Source of the DNA: Paenibacillus oenotherae
GTDB lineage: Bacteria > Bacillota > Bacilli > Paenibacillales > Paenibacillaceae
Direction: 5' to 3'
Length of the DNA: 64,000 nt
Assembly: GCF_019443105.1 (NCBI RefSeq)
Contig: NZ_JAHZIJ010000006.1
Span: forward strand, 62,001-126,000
Position numbers and translations under genes: made by a program. The notes under the pieces are model-generated. The model was not told where the DNA came from. It did no database searches and saw only the letters and a program-made list of their open reading frames with translations. This document shows positions 7,648 through 16,920 of this stretch, in pieces. Each line of letters starts with the position of its first letter. Positions within the stretch are counted from its first letter, which is position 1.

Positions 7648-8634
7648 TCAATGCCCGCTGACCGGATCTCCATTGTCCATTCCATCCGCTGTTACGCGAA
7701 GGATGCCGACGGCTCCTTTGGTCGCATGATCGAACTGATGCGTGACAATCGGATAATCGCCTGCTTCGGTTACTGTAAATTCCACGATTGCGCCACCGCT
7801 GGCTGGCAGCAGTATCGTCTGCATCCCGTACAGAATATTGCGGGGATTCCCGTCAAGATATACACGATCCATTATTGTACCTACGATATGGAAGGAAGAG
7901 ACTTCATTCGGGCCAGCATTATTGATGTAGATCCGCACGGTATCGCCAACCTTGGCAAGCAGGGGGGGCTGGCTCAGCGAGTAATCCGTTCCGTTGAATA
8001 CGACATACTCCGGCTCCCCATTCAGAAAATCCTCGAAGTCCTGCTCCTTGTACCATTCACTCTGCACGATCGTATACTCGCGGTCGATCTCGTTGTCAGA
8101 CGGATAGCCGTCCTTCGGTTCTACGATAATCATCCCGTACATGCCATTGGCAATATGAGCGAGTACAGGCTTTGTCCCGCAATGATACATGAATACGCCA
8201 GGCGTGTCTGCGGAGTAGCTGAAGCTGCCCTGCTCGCCCGGCATGATGTCGATAAACTTCTTGCTCGGTGCGGCATGAACAGCATGGAAGTCCATGGAAT
8301 GCGGAACATCGGGGTCCATATTGTGCAATGTAAAATGGATCGTATCTCCTTCCTTTACATGGAGAACAGGACCAGGCACTGTGCCGTTGAAGGTCCAGGC
8401 ATTATAGAATACGCCCTTCGATATTTCCACATCTGTGACCTGAGCTGTCATTGCGATATGTACATTCCGGCCATCTCTGGTGATGACAGGTTGTACCGGA
8501 GGCTGGCTGATTCGCTGCTCGGAGCTCGCCTTCTCCGCCTGAGCCTGTTCGTTGGCATTGCCTTCGCAGGATGCCAGAAGCAGGATGGAGGCAGCCAGTG
8601 CAAGGAGACAATGGATACGCTTTAGCCTAATCAT
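7648..8634 (-). CDS. nirK: Copper-containing nitrite reductase, lipoprotein form
   Basis: The enzyme reduces nitrite to nitric oxide outside the cell membrane. The 328-residue precursor has a lipoprotein signal with LASC as lipobox, so Cys23 is probably lipidated. Two cupredoxin domains follow. The first shows the full NirK ligand set: PHSMDFH (type 1 and type 2 histidines), MYHCGT (type 2 His and type 1 Cys), and AHIANGM (type 1 His and Met). The second domain ends with HQFDHATKGAVG, which supplies the partner histidine of the type 2 site. The pattern fits the short Bacillus/Geobacillus NirK group. The gene is divergent from the nor cluster and shares its Fnr-like control region. Confidence 0.92.
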   Translation of the reverse strand: MIRLKRIHCLLALAASILLLASCEGNANEQAQAEKASSEQRISQPPVQPVITRDGRNVHIAMTAQVTDVEISKGVFYNAWTFNGTVPGPVLHVKEGDTIHFTLHNMDPDVPHSMDFHAVHAAPSKKFIDIMPGEQGSFSYSADTPGVFMYHCGTKPVLAHIANGMYGMIIVEPKDGYPSDNEIDREYTIVQSEWYKEQDFEDFLNGEPEYVVFNGTDYSLSQPPLLAKVGDTVRIYINNAGPNEVSSFHIVGTIMDRVYLDGNPRNILYGMQTILLPASGGAIVEFTVTEAGDYPIVTHQFDHATKGAVGILRVTADGMDNGDPVSGH

Positions 8635-8654
8635 AAATAATCACCCTTCTATAA

Positions 8655-8670
8655 TGTGATAAATTTCACA
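8655..8670. promoter_or_regulatory. Fnr-like box nearest nirK
   Basis: TGTGATAAATTTCACA is a perfect TGTGA-N6-TCACA site. Its centre is only about 28 bases from the nirK ATG. It would lie inside the nirK leader if transcription starts near 8727, so it may modulate or repress rather than activate. Confidence 0.6.
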
Positions 8671-8733
8671 AGCTTAACCGTGCTAACCAATGGATACCGC
8701 TTGCGTGCTTCCTAGTGTAAATCGTTCCCCTTC

Positions 8734-8776
8734 AATGTACCTCACTGGGGGGCTTACAAGTGTGATAGAGGGCACA
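8734..8776 (-). promoter_or_regulatory. nirK promoter with Fnr-like box
   Basis: TGTGATAGAGGGCACA at 8761-8776 is a nine-of-ten Fnr site. On the minus strand a -10-like TACATT covers 8734-8739. The centre-to-centre distance is 32 bases, exactly that of a class II activator promoter. Transcription towards nirK would start near 8727. Confidence 0.6.
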
Positions 8777-8825
8777 AAGTTTGGATTTTTTTCTTCGCTT
8801 TTTTTCACTAAAGTTTCATTGGATG

Positions 8826-8868
8826 TGTGATCAGCCTCACAGTACGCTGTGCTGTTCTTCTTTAGGAT
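8826..8868 (+). promoter_or_regulatory. Promoter of the radical SAM-nor operon with Fnr-like box
   Basis: TGTGATCAGCCTCACA at 8826-8841 is a perfect Fnr-type site. A -10-like TAGGAT lies at 8863-8868, again 32 bases centre to centre. This predicts an oxygen-regulated start near 8875, 54 bases before the radical SAM gene. Confidence 0.65.
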
Positions 8869-8928
8869 GGTTGAGAGAACAGCAGCGTCCGCAGCGATGA
8901 AGCGGATGCTTGAGTCAGGAGGGAATAC

Positions 8929-10032
8929 ATGCAGCCTGCGATCAAGGAAAGGGATTATGGAGTAAATCCATTCATAGTTATCTGGGAGGTGACCAGGGCT
9001 TGCGCTTTGCAATGCTTGCACTGCCGCGCGGAGGCGCAATTCAAGCCAGATCCGCGGCAGCTCTCGTTCGAGGAGGGGAAGAGGCTGATCGACGATATCG
9101 CGACGATGGAGAACCCGCTCTTCGTATTTACGGGCGGCGATCCGTTGATGCGGCCGGATCTGTTCGAGTTGGCCCGTTATGCCATCGATGAGAAGAAGCT
9201 GTCCGTATCGATGACGCCAAGCGCGACACCCAAGGTAACGCGCAAAGCGATTCAGCAGGCCAAGGATGTCGGTTTATCCCGCTGGGCGTTCAGCCTCGAT
9301 GGATCCAGCGCGGATATTCATGATCATTTTCGCGGGACGAAGGGGTCGTATGCGCTCACCATGAAAGGCATTCAATATTTGCAGGAGCTGGGCATTCCGA
9401 TCCAGGTTAATACGACCGTGTCGAACTATAATCTGCATGATCTGGAGAAGATCTCGGAGAAGGTGAAGGAGATGGGGGCCGTGCTGTGGAGTGTCTTCTT
9501 TCTTGTCCCTACTGGCAGAGGGATGGAGAAGGATATGATTTCTCCGCGGCAGCATGAGGAAGTGATGAAGTGGTTATGCCAGGTGCAGCAGCGGATGCCC
9601 TACGGGGTCAAAGCAACAGAGGCGCCCCATTATCGCAGAGTGTTTGTACAGGAGCAGCAGCGTTTGGGCGAGCAAGGGGATACGGGCATCGGGATCAAAC
9701 GTACCGACCTCCTCGGTCGGGCGCATAAGGGAGTCAATGATGGCGACGGGTTCGTGTTCATCAGCCACACTGGCGATGTGTATCCGAGCGGCTTTCTTCC
9801 CGTTCGCTGCGGCAATGTCAGAGAGCAGCCGCTTCCGGATATTTATCGCCATTCTGCTGTGATGAAGGAGCTGCGCGACCGTTCTTTGTTAAAGGGCAAA
9901 TGCGGCGATTGTGAATTCAAAGCGCTCTGCGGGGGCTCGCGGGCTCGGGCATATGCGCTGACAGGGGATTATCTGGAGAGCGATCCCTATTGTTCGTATG
10001 AACCGGGACACCCGGTGCTGCAGGTCAAATAA
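8929..10032 (+). CDS. Radical SAM/SPASM protein of the nor cluster
   Basis: The 367-residue protein has the radical SAM signature CALQCLHC (C-x3-C-x2-C) near residue 25 and FTGGDPLMRPDLF as the GGE-like SAM contact. A C-terminal SPASM-type set of cysteines (CGDCEFKALCGG and a later C) would bind auxiliary [4Fe-4S] clusters. It resembles AhbD/NirJ heme-modifying enzymes and a broad Bacilli group of unknown reaction. The ATG follows AGGAGGGA. It is first in the operon with nitric oxide reductase and hemY, so a role in heme or cofactor maturation under low oxygen is plausible but unproven. Confidence 0.8.
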   Translation: MQPAIKERDYGVNPFIVIWEVTRACALQCLHCRAEAQFKPDPRQLSFEEGKRLIDDIATMENPLFVFTGGDPLMRPDLFELARYAIDEKKLSVSMTPSATPKVTRKAIQQAKDVGLSRWAFSLDGSSADIHDHFRGTKGSYALTMKGIQYLQELGIPIQVNTTVSNYNLHDLEKISEKVKEMGAVLWSVFFLVPTGRGMEKDMISPRQHEEVMKWLCQVQQRMPYGVKATEAPHYRRVFVQEQQRLGEQGDTGIGIKRTDLLGRAHKGVNDGDGFVFISHTGDVYPSGFLPVRCGNVREQPLPDIYRHSAVMKELRDRSLLKGKCGDCEFKALCGGSRARAYALTGDYLESDPYCSYEPGHPVLQVK

Positions 10033-10056
10033 TCGATTACAGGAGGTGGATTAAGG

Positions 10057-12318
10057 ATGCCTTACAGAAAGCTATGGCTCATGCTGGCAGTCGTTTTTAT
10101 CGGTTCCTTTGCCGTTCTGCTGTACTACGGCGGAGAGATTTATCAAGAGAAGCCTCCGATACCGGAGCGTATTGTGACAGATGCCGGAGAGGTTGTTTAT
10201 ACACGCCACGATATTGAGGACGGGCAAAATATTTGGCAGCGCATGGGAGGACAGGAGGTCGGAAGCATATGGGGGCACGGCTCCTATGTGGCGCCTGACT
10301 GGACAGCCGACTGGCTGCATCGTGAGCTTGTCTGGATACTGGACGCGTGGTCGAACGGGAAGTACAGCGCGAATTATGAGAGCCTGCCGATAGAGAAGCA
10401 GGCCGAATTGAAGGCACTGCTCAAGCAGGAAATACGGAGCAACACCTACAACAAGCAGACAAAGGAAATTGTAATCTCTGCGACTAGAGCGGAGGCTATC
10501 CATGCCCTCAGCGCCTATTACGATGGCGTATTCGGCGATGATCCTGCCATGGCGGCGTATCGCGAGGAGATTGCTCTGCCTTCCAATACGATTGCAAGCA
10601 AGGAGGATCGAGAGAAGCTGGCAGCCTTCTTCTTCTGGGCCTCATGGTCTACCTCAACGAATCGAGAGGGGGCGTCGATCACTTATACGAACAACTGGCC
10701 TGGAGAACCGCTTATTGACAACGAGCCTACAAGCTCATCGATTATATGGTCGCTGGTCAGTGTTATTCTGCTCATAGCCGGGGTAGGAGCTCTTGCGTGG
10801 CACTTCGCTGTTCAACGGGGGAAGGAAGGAGTGGACGAAGAGCATGGCGCTCCTCAGCAAGATCCGCTGCTAGCGATCAAGGCTACCCCTTCGATGCGGG
10901 CGACGCTCAAGTTTTTCTGGATCGTGACCGCTCTGATCGTTGTGCAGGTGGGCTTGGGCGCTCTGACTGCGCATTACGCGGTCGAAGGCAATAGCTTCTA
11001 TGGCATTCCGCTGGCGGAGTGGTTTCCATATTCCGTTACACGGACATGGCATCAGCAGCTGGCTATTTTCTGGATCGCGACAGCATGGCTTGCAACCGGG
11101 TTATACATCGGGCCTGCTATATCAGGCCATGAGCCAAAGTATCAACGGTTCGGCGTGAATTTCCTGTTCACCTGTCTGCTGATTATCGTCGTTGGTTCCA
11201 TGGTCGGCGAATGGGCGGCTGTCAAAGGGTATATTGGCAGTCTGTCCCATAATTTTTATTTTGGCCATCAAGGGTTCGAATATGTGGATCTCGGGAGGGC
11301 GTGGCAAATCTTCCTGACCATCGGACTGTTCCTCTGGTTCTTCTTGATGGCGAGAGCAATCTGGCCCGCACTGAAAAAGAAAAGCGAAAGCAGGCATCTG
11401 CTCTCCCTGTTCCTGATCGCATCGGTAGCCATTCCGGTGTTCTATATGCCGGGCTTGATGTGGGGACAGAATACGCATCTCTCCATATCGACTTATTGGC
11501 GCTGGTGGGTGGTGCATCTGTGGGTGGAAGGATTCTTCGAGGTGTTCGCAGCTGTCGTCATTGCATTCCTGTTCTCAAGAATGGGCTTGATTCGGGCAGC
11601 TACGGCAACGTCATCGGTTCTGTTCTCAACGATTATCTTCTTGTTCGGAGGTATTATCGGGACGTTTCACCATCTGTATTTTGCCGGAACGCCTGAAGGG
11701 GTGCTCGCTTTCGGCGCTGTGTTCAGTGCGTTGGAGGTTGTTCCGCTGCTGCTGATCGGATTCGAGGCCTATGAGAATTTGAGGCACAAGAAAGCGCGGC
11801 CGTGGGTCGATCGCTATAAGTGGCCGATCTATTTCTTCGTCGCCGTGTCGTTCTGGAATTTGCTCGGAGCAGGCGTCTTCGGATTTCTGATCAATCCGCC
11901 TATTGCGCTGTACTATATGCAGGGTCTCAATACAACGCCGCTTCATGCGCATACAGCTCTGTTCGGCGTATACGGAATGCTCGGAATCGGGCTAATGCTG
12001 TTCTGCCTGCGCGGCTTGTCCGGTCCAAGGCCATGGAAAACCAAGCTGCTGCGCTTCTCCTTCTGGTCTATGAACATCGGCCTGCTGCTCATGGGGGTAA
12101 CGAGCCTGCTCCCGGTCGGTATTCTGCAAACGATCGCCAGCATGGAGCATGGGATGTGGTATGCGCGGTCAGCTGAGTTTCTCCATGAGAACGTCATGCA
12201 GAATCTGGTATGGTTCCGCGTTGTCGGTGACACGGTATTCGCCCTGGGGATTGTGGGGCTGGCATGGTTTATAATCGGGCTGAAGACAGGCAAGTCGTAC
12301 CAGTCTCTGGAGAAATAA
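10057..12318 (+). CDS. norB: Quinol-dependent nitric oxide reductase (qNor)
   Basis: This 753-residue single-chain enzyme reduces two NO to N2O with quinol electrons. After the first membrane span an extracytoplasmic domain of about 200 residues (starting ERIVTDAGEVVYTRHD) replaces the cytochrome c subunit. It lacks a heme c motif, as expected for qNor. The remainder is a heme-copper oxidase-type core with about twelve more spans. It includes WHQQLAIFW, HLWVEGFFEVFA and HHLYFAG for the heme b3/FeB site and a glutamate in place of the oxidase tyrosine. The ATG follows AGGAGGTGG, 24 bases after the radical SAM stop. Confidence 0.93.
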   Translation: MPYRKLWLMLAVVFIGSFAVLLYYGGEIYQEKPPIPERIVTDAGEVVYTRHDIEDGQNIWQRMGGQEVGSIWGHGSYVAPDWTADWLHRELVWILDAWSNGKYSANYESLPIEKQAELKALLKQEIRSNTYNKQTKEIVISATRAEAIHALSAYYDGVFGDDPAMAAYREEIALPSNTIASKEDREKLAAFFFWASWSTSTNREGASITYTNNWPGEPLIDNEPTSSSIIWSLVSVILLIAGVGALAWHFAVQRGKEGVDEEHGAPQQDPLLAIKATPSMRATLKFFWIVTALIVVQVGLGALTAHYAVEGNSFYGIPLAEWFPYSVTRTWHQQLAIFWIATAWLATGLYIGPAISGHEPKYQRFGVNFLFTCLLIIVVGSMVGEWAAVKGYIGSLSHNFYFGHQGFEYVDLGRAWQIFLTIGLFLWFFLMARAIWPALKKKSESRHLLSLFLIASVAIPVFYMPGLMWGQNTHLSISTYWRWWVVHLWVEGFFEVFAAVVIAFLFSRMGLIRAATATSSVLFSTIIFLFGGIIGTFHHLYFAGTPEGVLAFGAVFSALEVVPLLLIGFEAYENLRHKKARPWVDRYKWPIYFFVAVSFWNLLGAGVFGFLINPPIALYYMQGLNTTPLHAHTALFGVYGMLGIGLMLFCLRGLSGPRPWKTKLLRFSFWSMNIGLLLMGVTSLLPVGILQTIASMEHGMWYARSAEFLHENVMQNLVWFRVVGDTVFALGIVGLAWFIIGLKTGKSYQSLEK

Positions 12319-12380
12319 TAGCTGCTCGCCATGGAAGCAGGCTGCGGGAGTGAACGGTTCATTGATGAAGGAGGCATGTC

Positions 12381-13610
12381 ATGCGAACGATCTGGATCAG
12401 GCTGACCTTATTCTATTTGCTACTAACTGCGGCAACCGGCGTTCTAATGCGCATGCTGGCTTTTGTCCCGCTGCCGCAGCTTGATTATGGACATCTGCTG
12501 CATGCCCATTCCCATACGGCGTTATTAGGGTGGGGGTATATGGCACTGTTTCTGCTGGTCACTCGGCTGTTCCTTAATGATACGGAGCGCAGCAAGCCGC
12601 AGTTAAAGCTGTTGTTCTGGGCCACCCAGCTGGCGATAGCTGGCATGTTCGTCTCTTTCACGCTTCAAGGCTATGCCTTCTTCTCCATTGCCTTCTCGAC
12701 CATTCATATTTTGCTGTCGTACTGGTTCGGCATTCTCGTCTGGAGACGGATGAAGCAGAGCAAGCCTGACAAGAGCGGCGGCGTCTCTGTACTGTATATG
12801 AAAGGCAGTCTGGCATGCATGGCTGTCTCCTCACTGGGGCCGTGGATGCTGGCTGTCCTGAGCGCCAATGATCTCAAAGGGAGCGCATTGTACGATGCAG
12901 CCATCTATTTCTATTTGCATTTTCAATACAATGGCTGGTTTACGTTAGGCCTCATCGCTATTCTGTTGCGGCTGCTGGAGCAGCAGCGGATAGACTACTC
13001 CGTCAAGCTCGCCCGCTGGCAATTTGCGCTCTATGCGGCTTCCATGGCGCCTTCTTTTCTGTTATCCATCCTGTGGCTGGATCTCCATCCACTATGGCAT
13101 GCCGCCGCTGCAGCCGGTGCAATATTGCAAGGGGCAGCTGTTGCTATCCTGCTCGTTATTATATGGCGGGCAAGATCGCCATTCCCGGCGCTGTTCCAAG
13201 GGTGGGGAGGCATATTCACAGTCCTTGCTTGCCTTGCCCTGTTATTAAAAGCAACGATGGAAATAGGTACCGTTGTACCGGGATTGTCGGAGCTGATCTA
13301 TACGTCACGTGATGTTGTCATTGGTTATTTGCATCTTACGCTGCTCGGATTTGTCAGCTTTCTATGCTTGGCGTTCTTCCTTCAGCAAGGCTGGCTGCGG
13401 GGGCAGGGCAAGGGGGAGCGGCTAGGCTATATGTGCTTTGTCACAGGGTTTATCGTTAATGAGCTGGTCTTGTTCCTGAACGGGTTGCTTGGATGGACGA
13501 ATGGCGGAAGAGTAAGTTATGAGAATGAGCTGCTGCTGATCGCAAGCGGTGCAATGGCGGGCGGCATATTGCTCGTTATGATCACAATTCGGCGGAGAGT
13601 CGATGCATGA
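12381..13610 (+). CDS. Histidine-rich multi-spanning membrane protein of the nor operon
   Basis: The 409-residue product has about twelve hydrophobic spans. Near residue 40 it has the motif HLLHAHSHTALLGWG, reminiscent of histidines in heme-copper oxidase and NnrS-like proteins. More histidines (HFQYN, HPLWH, HLTLLGF) sit in later spans. I do not recognise a named family. It could be a distant heme-copper oxidase subunit I relative or a NO-related heme/copper protein. An AAGGAGG ribosome site lies ten bases before the ATG. Its stop overlaps the hemY start, which ties it to heme metabolism and NO reduction. Confidence 0.7.
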   Translation: MRTIWIRLTLFYLLLTAATGVLMRMLAFVPLPQLDYGHLLHAHSHTALLGWGYMALFLLVTRLFLNDTERSKPQLKLLFWATQLAIAGMFVSFTLQGYAFFSIAFSTIHILLSYWFGILVWRRMKQSKPDKSGGVSVLYMKGSLACMAVSSLGPWMLAVLSANDLKGSALYDAAIYFYLHFQYNGWFTLGLIAILLRLLEQQRIDYSVKLARWQFALYAASMAPSFLLSILWLDLHPLWHAAAAAGAILQGAAVAILLVIIWRARSPFPALFQGWGGIFTVLACLALLLKATMEIGTVVPGLSELIYTSRDVVIGYLHLTLLGFVSFLCLAFFLQQGWLRGQGKGERLGYMCFVTGFIVNELVLFLNGLLGWTNGGRVSYENELLLIASGAMAGGILLVMITIRRRVDA

Positions 13611-15072
13611 GGAAAGGATGGCGCTGTTGCAAATGGACAAACCAACGAGAAGAATCGTCGTAATCGGAGGAGGCATAACCGGCCTTAGCGCGGCTTATTA
13701 TACGATGAAGCGGTGCGAGGAGCTGCAAATCCCTGTAGATATTACACTGATCGAGAAGGAACGCGAGCTTGGCGGAAGAATCAATACGCTGCATCGCAGC
13801 GGCTATATGATTGAAAAGGGGCCAGATTCCTTCCTTGCGAGAAAGCTGCCGATGATTGACTTGTCCAGGGAGCTTGGACTGGAGGATGAGCTGGCGGCAA
13901 CGAATCCGCAGGCCAGAACGAATTATATTCTGCACAAAGGAAAGCTCCAGCCGATGCCGCTCGGTCTTGTCCTCGGCATTCCGACAAAGGTGACGCCATT
14001 CCTCAAGACAGGGCTCCTGTCACCGCTTGGCAAGCTGCGGGCGGCAATGGACCTGCTGCTGCCTGCCGGGAAGGGGATGGGGGATGAAGCGCTAGGCAGC
14101 TTTATTAAGCGGAGGCTGGGGAAAGAGGTGCTGGCCAATATTACCGAGCCGCTGCTGGCCGGCATATATGCGGGAGAAACGCAAAATCTGAGCCTGCAAG
14201 CCACCTTCCCGCAATTCAAGCAGATGGAAGAGAAGCATCGCAGTCTCATATTGGGGATGCTGGCTGGCAGCAAGCTTCCGCCGCCGCAATCGGGCGGACT
14301 GCCCGAGATCGCCCGGCACAGCATGTTTCTCTCTTATAAGGGCGGGCTCATGACCTTGGTGAATCGCCTCCGGGAGGCACTTGCCTCCGTTCGCATTATT
14401 GAAGGACACGGTGTGGAGAGAATGGAAGGATGGGATGGCAGATATGAGCTGATCATGAATCAAGGACAGCGGCTGCAAGGGGACGGAATCATTATGGCGC
14501 TGCCGAGCTTCGCTGCCGCCAAGCTTCTCCCGGAACTTCCGGCATCCTCATGGCTGGAGCAGATCCCTTATATCTCTGTGGCCAATATTGCGCTGGCATA
14601 CAGGAGAGAGGAGGTTCCGTTCCCGCTGAACGGCTCCGGATTCGTTGTGCCGCGCCGGGAAGCGCGGATGATGACCGCCTGTACATGGTCTTCTTCCAAA
14701 TGGCCTCATGCAGCGCCAGCCGATGGCATCCTGCTGCGAACCTATATCGGTCGTTCGGGCTCGCAGGACTGGCTGCAATTAAGCGATACAGAGCTTATCG
14801 CTGCTGTCCGCAGAGATCTGCGCGATCTGATGGGAATTACATCAGAGCCCTGCTTCTATGAAATTACCCGCTGTGTGAGGTCAATGCCGCAGTACGGTGT
14901 CGGCCATCTGGAACGATTGCAGGAGGCGAGGACGCAATTGAAGAGCAAGCGGCCCGGGGTGTTGATCTGTGGAGCCGGATATGATGGAGTCGGATTGCCC
15001 GACTGCGTTCAGCAGGGCAAGAGAGCCGCTGTAGAGATGGCCGCTTATATGAGCCTCATGCCGACAATCTGA
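13603..15072 (+). CDS. hemY: Coproporphyrinogen III/protoporphyrinogen oxidase (HemY/CgoX)
   Basis: The 489-residue flavoprotein oxidises the porphyrinogen ring in heme synthesis; in Firmicutes the substrate is coproporphyrinogen III. An N-terminal FAD-binding motif (VVIGGGITGLSAAYY) is followed by KERELGGRINT and the family segment GYMIEKGPDSFL. The C-terminus has a second FAD contact (GAGYDGVGLPDC). The ATG at 13603 overlaps the previous stop (ATGA); ATGs at 13618 and 13633 are alternatives. Co-transcription with nor suggests heme supply for the denitrification enzymes. Classic Bacilli keep hemY with hemE and hemH instead. This may be a second, condition-specific copy. Confidence 0.88.
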   Translation: MHEERMALLQMDKPTRRIVVIGGGITGLSAAYYTMKRCEELQIPVDITLIEKERELGGRINTLHRSGYMIEKGPDSFLARKLPMIDLSRELGLEDELAATNPQARTNYILHKGKLQPMPLGLVLGIPTKVTPFLKTGLLSPLGKLRAAMDLLLPAGKGMGDEALGSFIKRRLGKEVLANITEPLLAGIYAGETQNLSLQATFPQFKQMEEKHRSLILGMLAGSKLPPPQSGGLPEIARHSMFLSYKGGLMTLVNRLREALASVRIIEGHGVERMEGWDGRYELIMNQGQRLQGDGIIMALPSFAAAKLLPELPASSWLEQIPYISVANIALAYRREEVPFPLNGSGFVVPRREARMMTACTWSSSKWPHAAPADGILLRTYIGRSGSQDWLQLSDTELIAAVRRDLRDLMGITSEPCFYEITRCVRSMPQYGVGHLERLQEARTQLKSKRPGVLICGAGYDGVGLPDCVQQGKRAAVEMAAYMSLMPTI

Positions 15073-15111
15073 GTGAACGGCTGCGGCGGTATTATTGATC
15101 CAGCCAGCAGC

Positions 15112-15151
15112 GCCCAAGTGCCCGGCAATCCAGCGGAGCTTGGGCATTTTT
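15112..15151 (+). terminator. Terminator after hemY
   Basis: GCCCAAG (15112-15118) pairs with CTTGGGC (15139-15145), followed by ATTTTTGTT. It closes the rightward radical SAM-nor-hemY operon. Confidence 0.65.
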
Positions 15152-15230
15152 GTTGTGGATCGGCAAGCAGGTATGATAACATATTGGAGGCAATTCCCGA
15201 TTGTTGAAGAAAGTTGAGGACTCGTCATCC

Positions 15231-16676
15231 ATGGAAATCTACCAGTTATTGACCAGTTTCGTCATTATTCTGAACCTTGTTTTTGCTTCTGCTGTCGTAT
15301 TCCTGGAGAGAAGAGATATTGGCACGACATGGGCGTGGCTTCTCGTCCTGTTCTTTATCCCTCTTTTTGGTTTTGTCGTGTACTTGCTGTTTGCGCAAAA
15401 TTTAACCAGGTCCAAGCTCTTCAAGTGGGAGATATTCAGAAAGAGCGCAATCAGCAGATTGTCGGAGACGCAGAACAGCCTACTGTATGCGGGGAAATTC
15501 CATGCTGTCAATGAAGCAGGAGACAAGAATCTTGATCTTATCCATTTGCACGCGAACAATGATCACGCAGTTTATTCAGAGGATAATGAGGTTGATCTGA
15601 TCATTAAGGGCAGAGAGAAGTTCGACCGCCTCCTGAAGGATATTCGGGAAGCGCAGGAGCATATTCATGTTCAATATTATATTTTGAAGCGAGATGCAAT
15701 AGGCAAGCAATTGCTGGCTGCTTTGACCGAGAGAGCGATGAATGGGGTTCAAGTGAAAATCCTCTATGATGAGATGGGTTCACGAACACTGACTCGCGGC
15801 TTTTTCAAAGCGTTCCGCGCCGCCGGAGGCGAGGTTGAAGCGTTCTTCCCATCCCGGTTCCGGCTGATTAACTTGAGGCTGAATTATAGAAATCACCGCA
15901 AGATGGTCATTATTGACGGGAAGATAGGGTATACCGGCGGATTTAATGTCGGAGATGAATATTTGGGGTTAAACAAGAAATTCGGCTATTGGCGCGATAC
16001 GCATTTGAGAATTGTCGGGACGGCTGTATTTGCGCTGCAGACACGGTTCATATTGGATTGGAACCAAGCATCAGGCAACGATATCCGGTATAACTCGGAC
16101 TTCTTTCCCCAGCCTGTGCCAGCAGGCAAGGTAGGCGTCCAGATCGTAACCAGCGGTCCGGATTCGGAGACGGAGAACATTAAGATCGGCTACATCAAAA
16201 TGATTTTGTCGGCCAAGAAGACTGTATCTATCCAGACCCCGTATTTTATTCCGGATGCAAGTCTGCTGGATGCGCTGCGCATAGCATGCATGTCCGGTGT
16301 GGAAGTGAACCTGATGATACCGAACAAGCCGGATCACCCGTTCGTATACTGGGCGACTATGTCGCATGTCGGCGAAATGCTGAAGACCGGAGCCAGGGTT
16401 TATATCTATAACAAAGGCTTTATCCATGCGAAAACGATTGTCGTAGATGAGGAAATTGCATCGGTAGGGACAGCTAATATTGATGTTAGAAGCTTCAAGC
16501 TGAACTTCGAGGTGAACGCGTTTCTATACGACAAGGAGTTCTCAAGCAATATGGCGCGGATTTTCGAGCATGATATCAACGACAGCCGGCTGCTCACCTT
16601 GGAGCAATACGTGCACCGGTCCAGATGGATACGAATTAAGGAATCGATTTCGAGATTGCTTTCGCCGATACTGTGA
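15231..16676 (+). CDS. cls: Cardiolipin synthase
   Basis: The enzyme joins two phosphatidylglycerols to make cardiolipin. Two N-terminal membrane spans, the second ending in WAWLLVLFFIPLFGF, precede two phospholipase D domains. The first HKD motif is HRKMVIIDGKIGYTGG near residue 225 and the second is HAKTIVVDEEIASVGT near residue 400. Total length (481 residues) is normal. I chose ATG 15231 because its product aligns with the usual N-terminus and it has GAGGA ten bases upstream. A TTG at 15201 behind GGAGG would add ten residues. The gene stands alone between two terminators. Confidence 0.92.
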   Translation: MEIYQLLTSFVIILNLVFASAVVFLERRDIGTTWAWLLVLFFIPLFGFVVYLLFAQNLTRSKLFKWEIFRKSAISRLSETQNSLLYAGKFHAVNEAGDKNLDLIHLHANNDHAVYSEDNEVDLIIKGREKFDRLLKDIREAQEHIHVQYYILKRDAIGKQLLAALTERAMNGVQVKILYDEMGSRTLTRGFFKAFRAAGGEVEAFFPSRFRLINLRLNYRNHRKMVIIDGKIGYTGGFNVGDEYLGLNKKFGYWRDTHLRIVGTAVFALQTRFILDWNQASGNDIRYNSDFFPQPVPAGKVGVQIVTSGPDSETENIKIGYIKMILSAKKTVSIQTPYFIPDASLLDALRIACMSGVEVNLMIPNKPDHPFVYWATMSHVGEMLKTGARVYIYNKGFIHAKTIVVDEEIASVGTANIDVRSFKLNFEVNAFLYDKEFSSNMARIFEHDINDSRLLTLEQYVHRSRWIRIKESISRLLSPIL

Positions 16677-16697
16677 AGATCTATAACCCGTATAACA

Positions 16698-16754
16698 AAC
16701 AGGCTGTCCTTGCTGCAGATGGTAATTCTACAGCGGGGATAGCCTGTTCTTTTT
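16698..16754 (+). terminator. Terminator after cls
   Basis: AACAGGCTGTCC (16698-16709) pairs with GGATAGCCTGTT (16737-16748) and is followed by CTTTTT. The loop holds a further small hairpin. Confidence 0.75.
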
Positions 16755-16772
16755 AACCATAAATAACATTTG

Positions 16773-16801
16773 TTGTATGTGTTTCCTGATAGACCTATAA
16801 T
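16773..16801 (+). promoter_or_regulatory. Sigma-A-type promoter of the orphan kinase
   Basis: TTGTAT at 16773-16778, a 17-base spacer and a perfect TATAAT at 16796-16801 form a good housekeeping promoter. The leader to the GTG start is about 110 bases long. It contains GGAGGGGGG and TTGGGGGGA but no clear riboswitch. Confidence 0.65.
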
Positions 16802-16920
16802 AGAAGGGTGCGAGCAATTGAACAGACGGTATGCAATAAACGATGTGAGAAGGAGGGGGGATTACCAGCGTAAAGTAAAATATGCGGTCGTATGATGAAA
16901 GATAATTTGGGGGGATTGTT

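Noticed and set aside
7651-8625. Long plus-strand open frame opposite nirK
   Set aside because: It is the shadow of nirK, whose copper ligands are all intact on the minus strand.
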